64,000 nt of DNA from UBA3210 sp963610315 (lineage in GTDB: Bacteria; Bacillota_I; Bacilli_A; RFN20; CAG-449). The first letter of the stretch is position 1, and every line of letters begins with the position of its first letter. Where the stretch lies: NCBI GenBank assembly GCA_963610315.1, contig CAVDMV010000003.1, forward strand, positions 1 to 64,000. Direction: 5' to 3'. Made by a program: the position numbers and the translations under genes. Below, piece after piece: positions 1 through 8,049 of this stretch. The notes below the pieces were generated by a model, which made no database searches, was not told the origin of the DNA, and saw only the letters and a list, made by a program, of their open reading frames with translations.

Positions 1-63
1 TAATTGCATTTAATTTTTTATCCTTAAATTTTTGAAGTTAATAATTTAATCAAGCATTATAAA

Positions 64-846
64 ATGAAAAAGAATAAAAAAATAATTGATGATAATGGCT
101 TTATTTCAAAAGAACAATTAAATTTAAGAAAATTATTATTGCTTAACTATCAAAAATTTACTAATAAAACACACTATGCCGGAAAATACGATATTCCATC
201 ATTATATTGTAATACAAACATTTATCCGGATTTTATTGCATTGTACAGTGAAAAATCTTATTATCACAAAACAGAATTAACAGCAGTTGGATTCTTTCAG
301 TATGATGAAGATTTTGATGGTCAACATGGATTATATAATGCCATTTATTATAATAATGTAAATGATTTAACTAAATTTAAAGAAAGATTTAGAGGAGTAA
401 AATTTGTATTTTCTCCTGATTACTCTTTGATTGAAGATACTGATGTAGTTGAAAACATTTATAGATTAAAGAAAATGCGTGTTGTTTCACTGTGGTTTAT
501 TCATGAAATAGGTGCGGTTGTTATACCATTAATTTCGTTTCCGTCATTTAATACTATTGATTGTTATTTAGATGGTCTTGAAAATTCAAGTGTTGTTGGA
601 ATATCTACTAAAGGACATATAGATGAACCAAATGAATATAAAATTCTTCGCGAAACTATTAAATATTTAGTTGAGAATAAAAATAATCTAAAAGCTATTA
701 TTGTTTACGATGTTTGTGGAAATAATAAAAAAACTTATGATGCTTTCGAAATTGCAATAGAGGCTGGAATAAAAATAATTATTCCAAATAATTCTTTAAA
801 AGAACAAAACTGGAAAAGATGGAGCAAAAATCATGAGACACTCTAA
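64..846 (+). CDS. DUF4417 domain protein
   Basis: A 260-residue soluble protein that I recognise as DUF4417 from the central pattern FSPDYSL (about residue 118), followed about 40 residues later by a hydrophobic AVVIPLISFPS strand, then ENSSVVGIST and a late YDVCGNN. DUF4417 proteins are uncharacterised and, as I recall, common in phages and integrative elements. There is no signal peptide or membrane segment. The first ATG in the open frame is at 64; no Shine-Dalgarno is visible before it and the frame is open back to position 28, so the start is uncertain. The 3' end overlaps the next gene by 14 bases, so it likely belongs to one transcription unit with the two small genes downstream. The cargo-like character suggests a mobile-element remnant whose left part lies outside the window. 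Confidence 0.75.
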   Translation: MKKNKKIIDDNGFISKEQLNLRKLLLLNYQKFTNKTHYAGKYDIPSLYCNTNIYPDFIALYSEKSYYHKTELTAVGFFQYDEDFDGQHGLYNAIYYNNVNDLTKFKERFRGVKFVFSPDYSLIEDTDVVENIYRLKKMRVVSLWFIHEIGAVVIPLISFPSFNTIDCYLDGLENSSVVGISTKGHIDEPNEYKILRETIKYLVENKNNLKAIIVYDVCGNNKKTYDAFEIAIEAGIKIIIPNNSLKEQNWKRWSKNHETL

Positions 847-1252
847 TCTTAAACTTGCACATGGTACTAATGGTAATCGGCAACAAAACATAGAGCAAAA
901 GGAAACAGAGGTAATATCTAAAGACTTAGAGTTAAAATTAGTAAATAATAATCGGGAAAGTTTGCTAAACTCAGTTAAAACACAAAAAGCTAAAAATATT
1001 ATTTCTGAATTATATAGACCTGGTGCTTTCGTAGGTGATGGTGGTACTGCAGATAAACTTATTGATGAAGTGATTAATGGTGTGCAGCCTGGAGAAAGAT
1101 CACATTATCAAAAAGCAAAAGATAGAGTTAGGGAAATAAGCAAAACTTTATCAAAAAATTTAGTTCCAGGAGATGAATCAATATTGATTAAAGAACAAGA
1201 AAAACTTAAAAAAGCAATTCTTATATGGGAGGAAAAACATGGAAACAAGTAA
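833..1252 (+). CDS. Small protein with GDGGTAD motif, putative toxin domain
   Basis: A 139-residue protein. The N-terminal 50 residues are polar and probably disordered; the rest is a compact charged domain beginning near residue 57 with ISELYRPGAFVGDGGTAD and continuing HYQKAKDRV. From memory, YRPGA..GDGGTAD followed by G..H.QKA occurs at the C-terminus of polymorphic toxins and some phage structural proteins. Here it stands alone, with no delivery domain. The start has GGAG eight bases upstream and lies inside the DUF4417 gene; the stop overlaps the next gene by 14 bases with GGGAGG just before that start. The tight coupling to a small acidic protein is what a toxin-immunity pair looks like. 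No catalytic residues can be assigned. An alternative is a phage accessory protein. Confidence 0.55.
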   Translation: MRHSNLKLAHGTNGNRQQNIEQKETEVISKDLELKLVNNNRESLLNSVKTQKAKNIISELYRPGAFVGDGGTADKLIDEVINGVQPGERSHYQKAKDRVREISKTLSKNLVPGDESILIKEQEKLKKAILIWEEKHGNK

Positions 1253-1583
1253 ATTTAATAAAATTGTATTGAGTCATTTTAGTGAAATTAAAAATAAATA
1301 TGATTTAGATGTATTAAATGAATGGGATGGTGAAGAAATAGGTTCAACTATTTTAATTGAAGATTATTTAATGCCATTTATCTATGATCATTTAGAAGAT
1401 AAAAAAATTATGGATAAACTAGGAGTATTGTTAGAAGAATTGATTTTATTAAAAGATGACTTTTGCGATGAAGTTTTATATTGTTCATTTTTTGAAAAAA
1501 TACATTACGAAGATACTGAATGTAAATTTTTACCATATTTTAAAGAGAATACAAAAGAATTTTTTAATAATTTGAAATTTTAA
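1239..1583 (+). CDS. Small acidic protein, candidate immunity protein (DUF7674-like)
   Basis: A 114-residue acidic, mostly helical protein with no membrane segment. It starts inside the preceding gene, with a strong GGGAGG seven bases upstream. The C-terminal half (about residues 60-100) has the pattern LGVLLEELILLKDD, then EVLYCSFFEKI. This resembles the DUF7674 family, which I associate with immunity proteins next to polymorphic toxin genes. Size, charge and position after the GDGGTAD gene fit an immunity partner. The family call is from memory and weak; function is inferred mainly from context. Confidence 0.5.
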   Translation: METSKFNKIVLSHFSEIKNKYDLDVLNEWDGEEIGSTILIEDYLMPFIYDHLEDKKIMDKLGVLLEELILLKDDFCDEVLYCSFFEKIHYEDTECKFLPYFKENTKEFFNNLKF

Positions 1584-1590
1584 ACAAATC

Positions 1591-1797
1591 AAGACTGTTA
1601 ATTACATGATATTACAAAGTAATGCAAAAGCTTGCGCAATACTTTAAGTTTCATTAAGTTTCTATGCGTAAAATTGAAAACTTTGCTACGCCTCTTCCTT
1701 TCCCATAGGATTACTCTTAACAGTTTTAGGTCCACTACACTTGAAAGTAAATACCAGTGACTAGACTTTTATCAGTAAGATTAAAGTCAGCCCGGCA
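1591..1797. other. Candidate structured RNA, family unknown
   Basis: No ORF, but the base composition is more G+C rich than nearby intergenic DNA and the potential for pairing is unusual. ACTGTTAA (1594-1601) pairs with TTAACAGT (1717-1724), extendable to 11 pairs (1591-1601 with 1717-1727). This outer stem encloses a hairpin at 1616-1645 (AAAGTA with TACTTT plus inner pairs) and a GCGTA/TACGC stem at about 1665-1694. A further hairpin GACTTT/AAAGTC follows at about 1764-1788. I do not see conserved cores of tmRNA, RNase P RNA or SRP RNA. It could be an ncRNA, a mobile-element guide RNA or a transposon end; the strand is unknown. Confidence 0.35.
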
Positions 1798-1804
1798 CAC
1801 ATAA

Positions 1805-1840
1805 AAAATGTACCTCGCGAAATTTCGCTAGGTACATTTT
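1805..1840. terminator. Bidirectional terminator
   Basis: An 11-bp stem (AAAATGTACCT with AGGTACATTTT) with an extended inner hairpin GCGAA/TTCGC. T-rich tails are present on both strands, best on the minus strand. It probably ends the oleate hydratase transcript and any plus-strand transcript from 64-1797. Confidence 0.8.
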
Positions 1841-1865
1841 ATTTTGTTAAAACATAAGGTAATAA

Positions 1866-3647
1866 TTAAATAAGTTTAGAATCTTTTAACCAAAGCTCAA
1901 TATCGGTATCTTTAACTTTAGATAATACTTTCTTTAAGAGAATCTTTTCTTTCCATGATAGATCAGAATCTAATATCTTCTTTTTATCTAATGCGTAATA
2001 AGTTGCACGTAACATTTCTCTTACATCGTAACTTGATCCCCATACTTCAGGAACACCACGATCAATATTCATAAGAGTATAGACTGCTTCCATACCTGTT
2101 CTAATTGAATATTCAGTAGTGAAGATGGTATCACGTGGAGTTTCCGCGAATTGGCCAACGAAAGCTAAGTTGACGCATCCTTCTGGAACTACCTTAGGTC
2201 TATCTGAATTCGCTCTTGGTTGGAAGAAAGCATTAATATATGGCATAAAGCAAGTTGTTGTATTACATTCTTTACTCAATGCTTCAATTTCATTATCTTT
2301 CGCGCCGATATGGTATAACCATTCTTTCGCGATTTCTTGACCGGTACAATATCTCATTGCTTTCTTAACGTAATTACCTTCTTTATTTGTATTTAAGCTA
2401 TAAAGCCAAACAATGACGCTACCCTTTGGTTGAGCTTTAAATTGAGGTTGACGGTTAATAGTCCAAGATAATCCCCAATTATCGAAAGAATCTTTAACTG
2501 AGACAATTCCACCAGTTGTAACTTTACCTTCAAGAGGATCACGTTTACAAATCTTCTTAATGAGTTCAATGATTCTTTTATTTGTAGTATAAACTGAAGC
2601 TGACATCCAGTTAGTTTCTTCAATATTAGAAGCAAAGACTTTTGGATTACCAAATTCTTTTCCTTGTGCAGCAATTTTTTCCCATAATGACCAACCATCA
2701 CCGACATTTGGTTTAATATTAGATAAATCTGGTGCATGATCATTATCGCCATAGCAGCTTACATCAGTACAGCAGCCATTTGTGACAATAAAGAAATCAT
2801 CTTTAGTTAATTTCTTAACTTCTTTATTTCCACCTCTATCAAGAGTAATAGATGTAACTACTTTCTTATCTCCCATTTTTTCAATCTTACAATCAGTTAC
2901 TTTTACATTAAATTCAAAGATAACGCCTCTTTTTTCAAGATATCTTTGTAACGGAAGAATCATAGATTCATATTGATTGTATTTAGTAAATCTTAAAGCT
3001 GAGAAATCAGGTAAACCATCAATATGATGAACATAACGTTGAATATAACGTTTCATTTCAAGCGCGCTTGACCAACGTTGGAAAGCAAACATTGTTTGCC
3101 AGTAGAGCCAGAAATTACTCTTCCAGAAATGTTCTGTGAAACATTCAGAAATCTTTTTATTTTCTAAATCTTTTTCCGGTGTTAAATAAAGTTTTAATAA
3201 TTCTCTTTGAGCTTCTCTATCTAAAGTAAATTTATTATCAGTATGTGCGTTTTCACCACGGTTAATAGTCGCTCTACAAAGAGAATAGTTAGGATCTTTC
3301 TTATTTAACCAATAATATTCGTCTAATACTGATACATTTTCATTTTCAATTGATGGAACATCACGATACATATCCCACATGACTTCAAAATGGTTATCCA
3401 TTTCTCTACCACCACGCATATAGAATCCTTTAGTTAAATCGTGATATCCATCACAAGATCCTCCGGCAATACTTAAAGTTTCAAGAATATGAATTCTTTC
3501 TCCTTTAACTTGGCCATCTCTAACTAAATAGAATGCCGCGGATAATCCGGCAAGACCTGAGCCTACAATATAGGCAGATTTTTTATCGGCATCAACAGGC
3601 TTTTCAGGATGCGCGAATGATTCATAAGTTCCGCTAGAATAATACAT
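1866..3647 (-). CDS. ohyA: Oleate hydratase (myosin-cross-reactive antigen family)
   Basis: FAD-dependent enzyme that adds water to the cis-9 double bond of unsaturated fatty acids, giving 10-hydroxystearate from oleate; it detoxifies host or dietary fatty acids at the membrane. At 593 residues the length matches the family. The dinucleotide-binding motif GSGLAGLSAAF begins at residue 29; MRGGREMD near residue 77 is the family's conserved active-site loop carrying the catalytic Glu; the FQRWSSALEMKRYI segment is also typical. The start has a strong AAAGGAGG. A TetR gene lies immediately upstream on the same strand, and an inverted repeat sits in the 160-bp gap, suggesting that the TetR protein senses fatty acids or a related stress and represses this gene. 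It ends before the bidirectional terminator at 1805-1840. Confidence 0.96.
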   Translation of the reverse strand: MYYSSGTYESFAHPEKPVDADKKSAYIVGSGLAGLSAAFYLVRDGQVKGERIHILETLSIAGGSCDGYHDLTKGFYMRGGREMDNHFEVMWDMYRDVPSIENENVSVLDEYYWLNKKDPNYSLCRATINRGENAHTDNKFTLDREAQRELLKLYLTPEKDLENKKISECFTEHFWKSNFWLYWQTMFAFQRWSSALEMKRYIQRYVHHIDGLPDFSALRFTKYNQYESMILPLQRYLEKRGVIFEFNVKVTDCKIEKMGDKKVVTSITLDRGGNKEVKKLTKDDFFIVTNGCCTDVSCYGDNDHAPDLSNIKPNVGDGWSLWEKIAAQGKEFGNPKVFASNIEETNWMSASVYTTNKRIIELIKKICKRDPLEGKVTTGGIVSVKDSFDNWGLSWTINRQPQFKAQPKGSVIVWLYSLNTNKEGNYVKKAMRYCTGQEIAKEWLYHIGAKDNEIEALSKECNTTTCFMPYINAFFQPRANSDRPKVVPEGCVNLAFVGQFAETPRDTIFTTEYSIRTGMEAVYTLMNIDRGVPEVWGSSYDVREMLRATYYALDKKKILDSDLSWKEKILLKKVLSKVKDTDIELWLKDSKLI

Positions 3648-3725
3648 AAAATTTTTCCTCCTTTATTCTTGCAAATTCATTCTAACGAGACTTTTAAAAA
3701 TTTAAAATAGACAATATTTTCGTTA

Positions 3726-3742
3726 TGATAGGTTTTCTATCA
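3726..3742. promoter_or_regulatory. Inverted repeat, candidate TetR operator
   Basis: TGATAG-N5-CTATCA, perfect 6-bp arms, about 80 bases upstream of the oleate hydratase start. A second inverted repeat (TATCAT-N10-ATGATA) lies at about 3767-3788. The position fits an operator for the adjacent TetR regulator; this is inference. Confidence 0.45.
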
Positions 3743-3789
3743 ACATCAAAAAACTGTATATTTTTTTATCATATTCTTAAAAATGATAA

Positions 3790-3809
3790 AAACTCCCTTG
3801 CAGGAGTTT
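3790..3809 (-). terminator. Terminator of the TetR gene
   Basis: AAACTCC/GGAGTTT stem followed on the minus strand by a T-rich run. The distal arm overlaps the TetR stop codon (3808-3810), so oleate hydratase probably has its own promoter. Confidence 0.7.
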
Positions 3810-4368
3810 AGTTAGATTCAAATTTTGATAAAATCCATTCTGTTTCACCAGTTAAGATCTTTTCTAGTTTTTCTAAGATAATGTGATAATCGACTTTCAT
3901 ATCGTCATTAATCCAATCTAGAACTATGCCGATTAAAAGATGTTTATAAGCATTCGCGACAAAGATTAAATTATCTTCTTCTACTTTATGGCCACTAGCT
4001 TCTTCTTTAACTACGTGATAAGTAAGTTGATATACAATAGGAGAAAGCATCTCTTCAACATTACCACGAGAATTAAATTTATATGCGTTTATTAATAAAT
4101 CTTTATATTTTAAGCAAATAATAAAGATATTTTCCATTCCTTTAGTCCAAGTAGAAGATTCATATCCTCCATCTAAGACCTTATCACATTCTTCTTTTAA
4201 TGTGTAATTTAATAGATCATAAATATCTTGAAAGTGATAATAAAATGTCATTCGATTAACGCCACATCGAGAAGTAATATCGTTAATTGTAATCTTCTTA
4301 AATGACTTCTCAGAAAGTAATTTTAAAAATGTTTGAGATAATGCCTTTTTAGTTAATTCATTAGCCAT
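3808..4368 (-). CDS. TetR/AcrR family regulator (DhaS-like C-terminal domain)
   Basis: A 186-residue one-component repressor. The N-terminal helix-turn-helix spans about residues 10-55, with ITINDITSRCGVNRMTFYYHF the typical TetR recognition region. The C-terminal two thirds are an all-helical ligand and dimerisation domain of the TetR_C_8 type found in DhaS relatives. The start has only a weak ribosome binding site. The gene lies just upstream of oleate hydratase, separated by a terminator and an inverted repeat that could be its operator. The likely role is to control oleate hydratase and possibly itself; the ligand is unknown. Confidence 0.88.
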   Translation of the reverse strand: MANELTKKALSQTFLKLLSEKSFKKITINDITSRCGVNRMTFYYHFQDIYDLLNYTLKEECDKVLDGGYESSTWTKGMENIFIICLKYKDLLINAYKFNSRGNVEEMLSPIVYQLTYHVVKEEASGHKVEEDNLIFVANAYKHLLIGIVLDWINDDMKVDYHIILEKLEKILTGETEWILSKFESN

Positions 4369-4531
4369 AATTATAAGTAAATCTCATTGTAAAAAGATTT
4401 AACTCCTTCCTAGTTTTAGTTTAACAAATATTTTAACTAATTAGAAGATATTATATTTTATTAAAAAGTTTTTAACTAAGAATTAACTATAGAAAAAAAT
4501 GAAATTTCGTTTAAATCTTAAAAATATATAA

Positions 4532-4564
4532 TTAAAAAAGGAATGATACCTAAATACCATTCCT
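4532..4564 (-). terminator. groESL terminator
   Basis: AGGAATG/CATTCCT stem with extra inner pairs, followed on the minus strand by TTTTTT. It lies 8 bases after the groEL stop. Confidence 0.85.
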
Positions 4565-4572
4565 ATAAATTA

Positions 4573-6180
4573 TTAATATTCTTTTTCTTCTTTAGTAGCT
4601 TTTTCTTTTATATCACCAACGGCTGCTTCTGTAGTTAAGAATAAGCCTGCGATAGATGCTGCATTAAGAAGTGCGCTTCTAGTTACCTTAGTTGGATCAA
4701 CAATACCTTTTTCTTTCATATTGACCCAAGTGCCGTTTTTCGCATCAAATCCGACACCATCTTCTTTAGTTAATTGAAGTTCGACAATATCTCTACCTGA
4801 ATAACCAGAGTTTTCTGCGATTTGATATAAAGGAGCTTCTAGAGACTTTAAGACGATGTTCATACCACGTTTTACATCGACTACATCAGAATTAAGTTCA
4901 TTCTTAACTTTCTTATAAACTTGAAGTAAAGCTTCTCCACCACCTGGAACAATACCTTCACTAATCGCGGCTTTAGTTGCATTTAATGCATCTTCTAATC
5001 TTAATTTCTTTTCTTTAAGTTCAGATTCAGTTGTCGCACCAACTTTAATTAATGCAACACCATTAGAAAGTTTTGCAATTCTTTCGTTAATTTGATCTTT
5101 CTTATATTTAGTAGTTTCATTAGATTCTTCTTCTCTTAAATTCTTAATGTATCTTGCAACCTCTTCTTTATCACCTGCTCCATCAATAATTGTAGTTGAA
5201 TCTTTTTCGATGACTACCTTACTTGCAGAACCTAATTCATTAATATTAATTTCACTTAATTTTCCATCAGGTAAGTTCTTATCATAGAATTTTGCGCCTG
5301 TAACAATCGCGATATCTTTTAATTCTTCAGTTTGAGAATCACCAAATCCAGGAGCTTTTGAAGCTACGACGTTAAATGTACCACGTAATTTATTAATAAC
5401 GATTGTTGAAATAGTTTCTTGATCCATGTCATCTGCGATAATATATAATGGCTTATGAACTTTAACTACTTCTTCTAATAATGGAAGAATATCTTGAATA
5501 GAATTAATCTTATTATTTGTTACTAAGATAAGAGGATTTTCTAAGACAATTGATTTTGAATTAGAATCAGTTAACATATATGGAGATATATAACCTTTAT
5601 TGAATTTTAAACCTTGTGTAACTTCTAATGAAGTTTCAAAACCTTTTGATTCATCAACGTTAATAACACCATTTTTACCAACTGTTTTCATGGCGTTCGC
5701 GATAATATCACCAATTTCTTTTGAGCCAGATGAAATAGTCGCTACTGAAGCTATATCTTGATAAGTATTAACTTCTTCACTAATATTTAATAATTCTTCA
5801 CTTACTTTTTTACTAGCTTCATCAATACCTTCTCTCATTAAGACAGGATTTGCTCCTTTAGAAACTTCATTAAGTCCATTGTGAATCATATCTTGAGCGA
5901 GAACTGTTGCAGTAGTAGTTCCATCTCCTGCCGTATCGTTAGTGTTATTTGCTACTTCATAAATTAATTTTGCACCCATGTTTTTAAATGGATTTTCAAA
6001 ACTTATTTCTTTTGCGATAGAAACTCCATCATTAGTGATTAATGGTGAGCCATAGCCTTTATCTAAAACAACATTTCTTCCTTTAGGTCCTAATGTAACT
6101 TTAACAGTATCCGCGAGATCATCAATACCTTCGAGCATTTTATCTAATGCATCTTTACCAAATTTAATTTCTTTTGCCAT
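4573..6180 (-). CDS. groEL: Chaperonin GroEL (Hsp60)
   Basis: ATP-driven 14-mer chaperonin that folds cytosolic proteins with GroES. Typical signatures are MAKEIKFG at the start, VTLGPKGRNVVLDKGYG near residue 28, and AGDGTTTATVLAQ near residue 85, which includes the catalytic Asp region. The 535-residue length is slightly short because the C-terminus ends in a charged KEEKEY stretch without the usual Gly-Gly-Met tail. It lies 15 bases downstream of groES in one operon, with a strong AGGAGG site. Regulation is by HrcA through the two CIRCE elements upstream of groES. Confidence 0.98.
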   Translation of the reverse strand: MAKEIKFGKDALDKMLEGIDDLADTVKVTLGPKGRNVVLDKGYGSPLITNDGVSIAKEISFENPFKNMGAKLIYEVANNTNDTAGDGTTTATVLAQDMIHNGLNEVSKGANPVLMREGIDEASKKVSEELLNISEEVNTYQDIASVATISSGSKEIGDIIANAMKTVGKNGVINVDESKGFETSLEVTQGLKFNKGYISPYMLTDSNSKSIVLENPLILVTNNKINSIQDILPLLEEVVKVHKPLYIIADDMDQETISTIVINKLRGTFNVVASKAPGFGDSQTEELKDIAIVTGAKFYDKNLPDGKLSEININELGSASKVVIEKDSTTIIDGAGDKEEVARYIKNLREEESNETTKYKKDQINERIAKLSNGVALIKVGATTESELKEKKLRLEDALNATKAAISEGIVPGGGEALLQVYKKVKNELNSDVVDVKRGMNIVLKSLEAPLYQIAENSGYSGRDIVELQLTKEDGVGFDAKNGTWVNMKEKGIVDPTKVTRSALLNAASIAGLFLTTEAAVGDIKEKATKEEKEY

Positions 6181-6195
6181 AATTTATTTTCCTCC

Positions 6196-6477
6196 TTATT
6201 CAATAACTGCGAGAATATCATCTGCAGAAATGATTAAATATTCTTCATCATCAATTTTAATTTTTGTTGGCGAATAAGTTTTATAAATAACTTTGTCACC
6301 TGTTTTAACTTCAATAGGAATTAGTTTACCTGTATGATCGAGTTTACCTTTACCGACTGAAACGACAGTCGCGTATTCGCTTTCCTCTTCTTTTTGAGAT
6401 AAAATAATCCCTGATTCAGTTTTCTTTTCAAATTTTTGTTTTTTTAATACAACATTATTGTTTAATGGTTTAACCAT
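6196..6477 (-). CDS. groES: Co-chaperonin GroES (Hsp10)
   Basis: A 93-residue lid subunit of the chaperonin. It starts MVKPLNNNVVLKK, with a mobile-loop region ESGIILSQKEEE near residues 21-32 and DILAVIE at the C-terminus, all as expected for the family. First gene of the operon, with AGGAGG before the start and CIRCE operators immediately upstream. The length is normal. Confidence 0.98.
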   Translation of the reverse strand: MVKPLNNNVVLKKQKFEKKTESGIILSQKEEESEYATVVSVGKGKLDHTGKLIPIEVKTGDKVIYKTYSPTKIKIDDEEYLIISADDILAVIE

Positions 6478-6495
6478 AATTGTCCTCCTTAATTG

Positions 6496-6522
6496 TTAGC
6501 ACTCTTACATCTCGATTGCTAA
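6496..6522. promoter_or_regulatory. CIRCE element (HrcA operator), promoter-proximal copy
   Basis: TTAGCACTC-N9-GATTGCTAA matches the CIRCE consensus TTAGCACTC-N9-GAGTGCTAA with mismatches only in the second arm. It lies just downstream of the -10 box, around the transcription start of groESL. Confidence 0.93.
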
Positions 6523-6531
6523 CTGCTATTA

Positions 6532-6560
6532 TATATAAATCACTTTTAGCACTCTGTCAA
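6532..6560 (-). promoter_or_regulatory. groESL promoter
   Basis: On the minus strand, TTGACA (6555-6560) and TATATA (6532-6537) with a 17-bp spacer form a sigma-A promoter. The -35 box lies inside the upstream CIRCE element and the start region overlaps the downstream one, so HrcA would block polymerase at both ends. Confidence 0.82.
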
Positions 6561-6572
6561 GAGGTTTGCTAA
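6546..6572. promoter_or_regulatory. CIRCE element, upstream copy
   Basis: TTAGCACTC-N9-GTTTGCTAA, a second CIRCE with a less perfect second arm. Its 9-bp spacer contains most of the -35 box. Confidence 0.88.
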
Positions 6573-6655
6573 AGTTTTTTTAAAAAAATTTTTATATCAT
6601 TTAGAGACTTTTTTGTTAGATTTTTCATTATAAAATATAAGAAGAAATAAAACGT

Positions 6656-6693
6656 AAAAAAACACAAGGTGTCACATTCGCCTTGTGTTTTTA
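6656..6693. terminator. Terminator of the pyr operon
   Basis: AAACACAAGG/CCTTGTGTTT stem, 11-base loop, with A-rich and T-rich flanks that serve both strands. It lies 20 bases after the pyrE stop. Confidence 0.85.
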
Positions 6694-6713
6694 AATATAA
6701 CTTATTTTATTAT

Positions 6714-7352
6714 TTATTTACTTTGCCAATCAGAAGAAGGATCTTTTTGGAAAGCAGTAAGTTTAGTTAAATCTTCTTTCTTAATATAGTTCTCTTCATG
6801 AGCTTGTTCAATTAATGCATGGAAATTACTTAATGAATGATTAGTAATATTTGCATTCTTTAAATTAGTTAATCCGCTTTGAAGTTCATAAGTAAAGATA
6901 GAAGCAATACCAAGAACATTAGCCCCCGCTTCTTTAAGGATATTACATACTTCAATTACTGATCCACCAGTTGAAATTAAATCTTCAATAACAACAACGT
7001 TCTTATTAACTGGAGTAACTCCTTCAATTTGATTTTTTCTTCCGTGGTCCTTCGCGCCACTTCTAACATATCCCATTGGTAAATTAAGAATCTCTGATAC
7101 ATAAGCAGCATGAGCGATACCCGCGGTAGAAGTTCCCATTACTACTTCACAAGTTGGATAATATTCTTTAATGATAGAAGCTAAACCTTCTTCAATTACT
7201 TTTCTTACTTCAGGATAAGATAAAGTTAAACGATTATCACAATAAATTGGTGATTTAATTCCACTTGCCCAAGTAAATGGATCATTTGGTTTTAAGAATA
7301 CTGCTTTAATTTTTAGTAAATTTGAAGCAACTACTTTTTCTAAATCTTTCAT
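6714..7352 (-). CDS. pyrE: Orotate phosphoribosyltransferase
   Basis: Joins orotate to PRPP to give OMP, step five of UMP synthesis. A 212-residue cytosolic enzyme. The PRPP-binding loop VVVIEDLISTGGS is at about residues 120-132, and KSPIYCDNR near residue 30 is typical. It is the last gene of the eight-gene pyr operon, starting one base after the pyrF stop with GAGGAG upstream. Order and family match Bacillus pyrE. Confidence 0.96.
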   Translation of the reverse strand: MKDLEKVVASNLLKIKAVFLKPNDPFTWASGIKSPIYCDNRLTLSYPEVRKVIEEGLASIIKEYYPTCEVVMGTSTAGIAHAAYVSEILNLPMGYVRSGAKDHGRKNQIEGVTPVNKNVVVIEDLISTGGSVIEVCNILKEAGANVLGIASIFTYELQSGLTNLKNANITNHSLSNFHALIEQAHEENYIKKEDLTKLTAFQKDPSSDWQSK

Positions 7353-7353
7353 C

Positions 7354-8049
7354 TTAATTAAACTCCTCTAAACATTTTTTATATGCACTTACTGGATCAA
7401 GCGCATTAGTGATTGATCTACCAACAACAATATAAGTTGCAGTATTTTCTTTTGCTAGTTTTGGGGTTGCAACTCTTTTTTGATCACCTTTCGCATCGCC
7501 TTCTAATCTAATTCCAGGGCAAACTGAAATTAAACCAAGTTCTGTCATAACATTAGCTTCAAAAGAAGAACATACGCAGCCATCTAGGCCGGCCTTTTTT
7601 GCGTTTTCTGCATAAATCTTCGCGACATCTTTAACTGATTTAGTTCTATCAATTAAAATTTCATCATGTAAGATATCTTCATTAATTGAAGTAAGAACGC
7701 TTACTGCGATTAATTTAGTCTTTTTGCCTAGTTCAGTCGCGTCTAACCCCGTTCTAGCCGCGCGCATCATTTCAATTCCACCTGAGGCGTGAACATTAAC
7801 AATATCAACTCCTAATTCACCAATTCTTTCCATCGCTCTTAAAACTGTATTAGGTATATCATGTAATTTTAAATCAAGGAAGATTCTAAAACCTTTTTCT
7901 TTAAGTTCTTTTACTAAGCTAGGTCCTTCTTTATAGAATAATTCCATTCCGATTTTAAGATAAGGATTTAAACCTTCAAAAGGTTTTAAGAAAGAAACTA
8001 GTTTTTCTTTTGATTCAAAATCGCAAGCGATAATTACATTATTATTCAT
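7354..8049 (-). CDS. pyrF: Orotidine 5'-phosphate decarboxylase
   Basis: Decarboxylates OMP to UMP, the last step of the pathway. 231 residues, TIM barrel. The catalytic block FLDLKLHDIPNTV is at about residues 57-69 (Lys-Asp network), and the phosphate-binding C-terminal GRSI is present. The start overlaps the pyrD stop by 8 bases (ATGAATAA), implying translational coupling. Confidence 0.97.
   Translation of the reverse strand: MNNNVIIACDFESKEKLVSFLKPFEGLNPYLKIGMELFYKEGPSLVKELKEKGFRIFLDLKLHDIPNTVLRAMERIGELGVDIVNVHASGGIEMMRAARTGLDATELGKKTKLIAVSVLTSINEDILHDEILIDRTKSVKDVAKIYAENAKKAGLDGCVCSSFEANVMTELGLISVCPGIRLEGDAKGDQKRVATPKLAKENTATYIVVGRSITNALDPVSAYKKCLEEFN

Noticed and set aside
1591..1797. 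tmRNA, RNase P RNA or SRP RNA
   Set aside because: No tag reading frame, no TPsiC-like GTTCGA, no RNase P core motifs and no SRP tetraloop helix seen.
2119..2976. ORFs in other frames of the oleate hydratase gene (2119-2340, 2393-2752, 2782-2976)
   Set aside because: All overlap the conserved gene in other frames, and none has a recognisable product.
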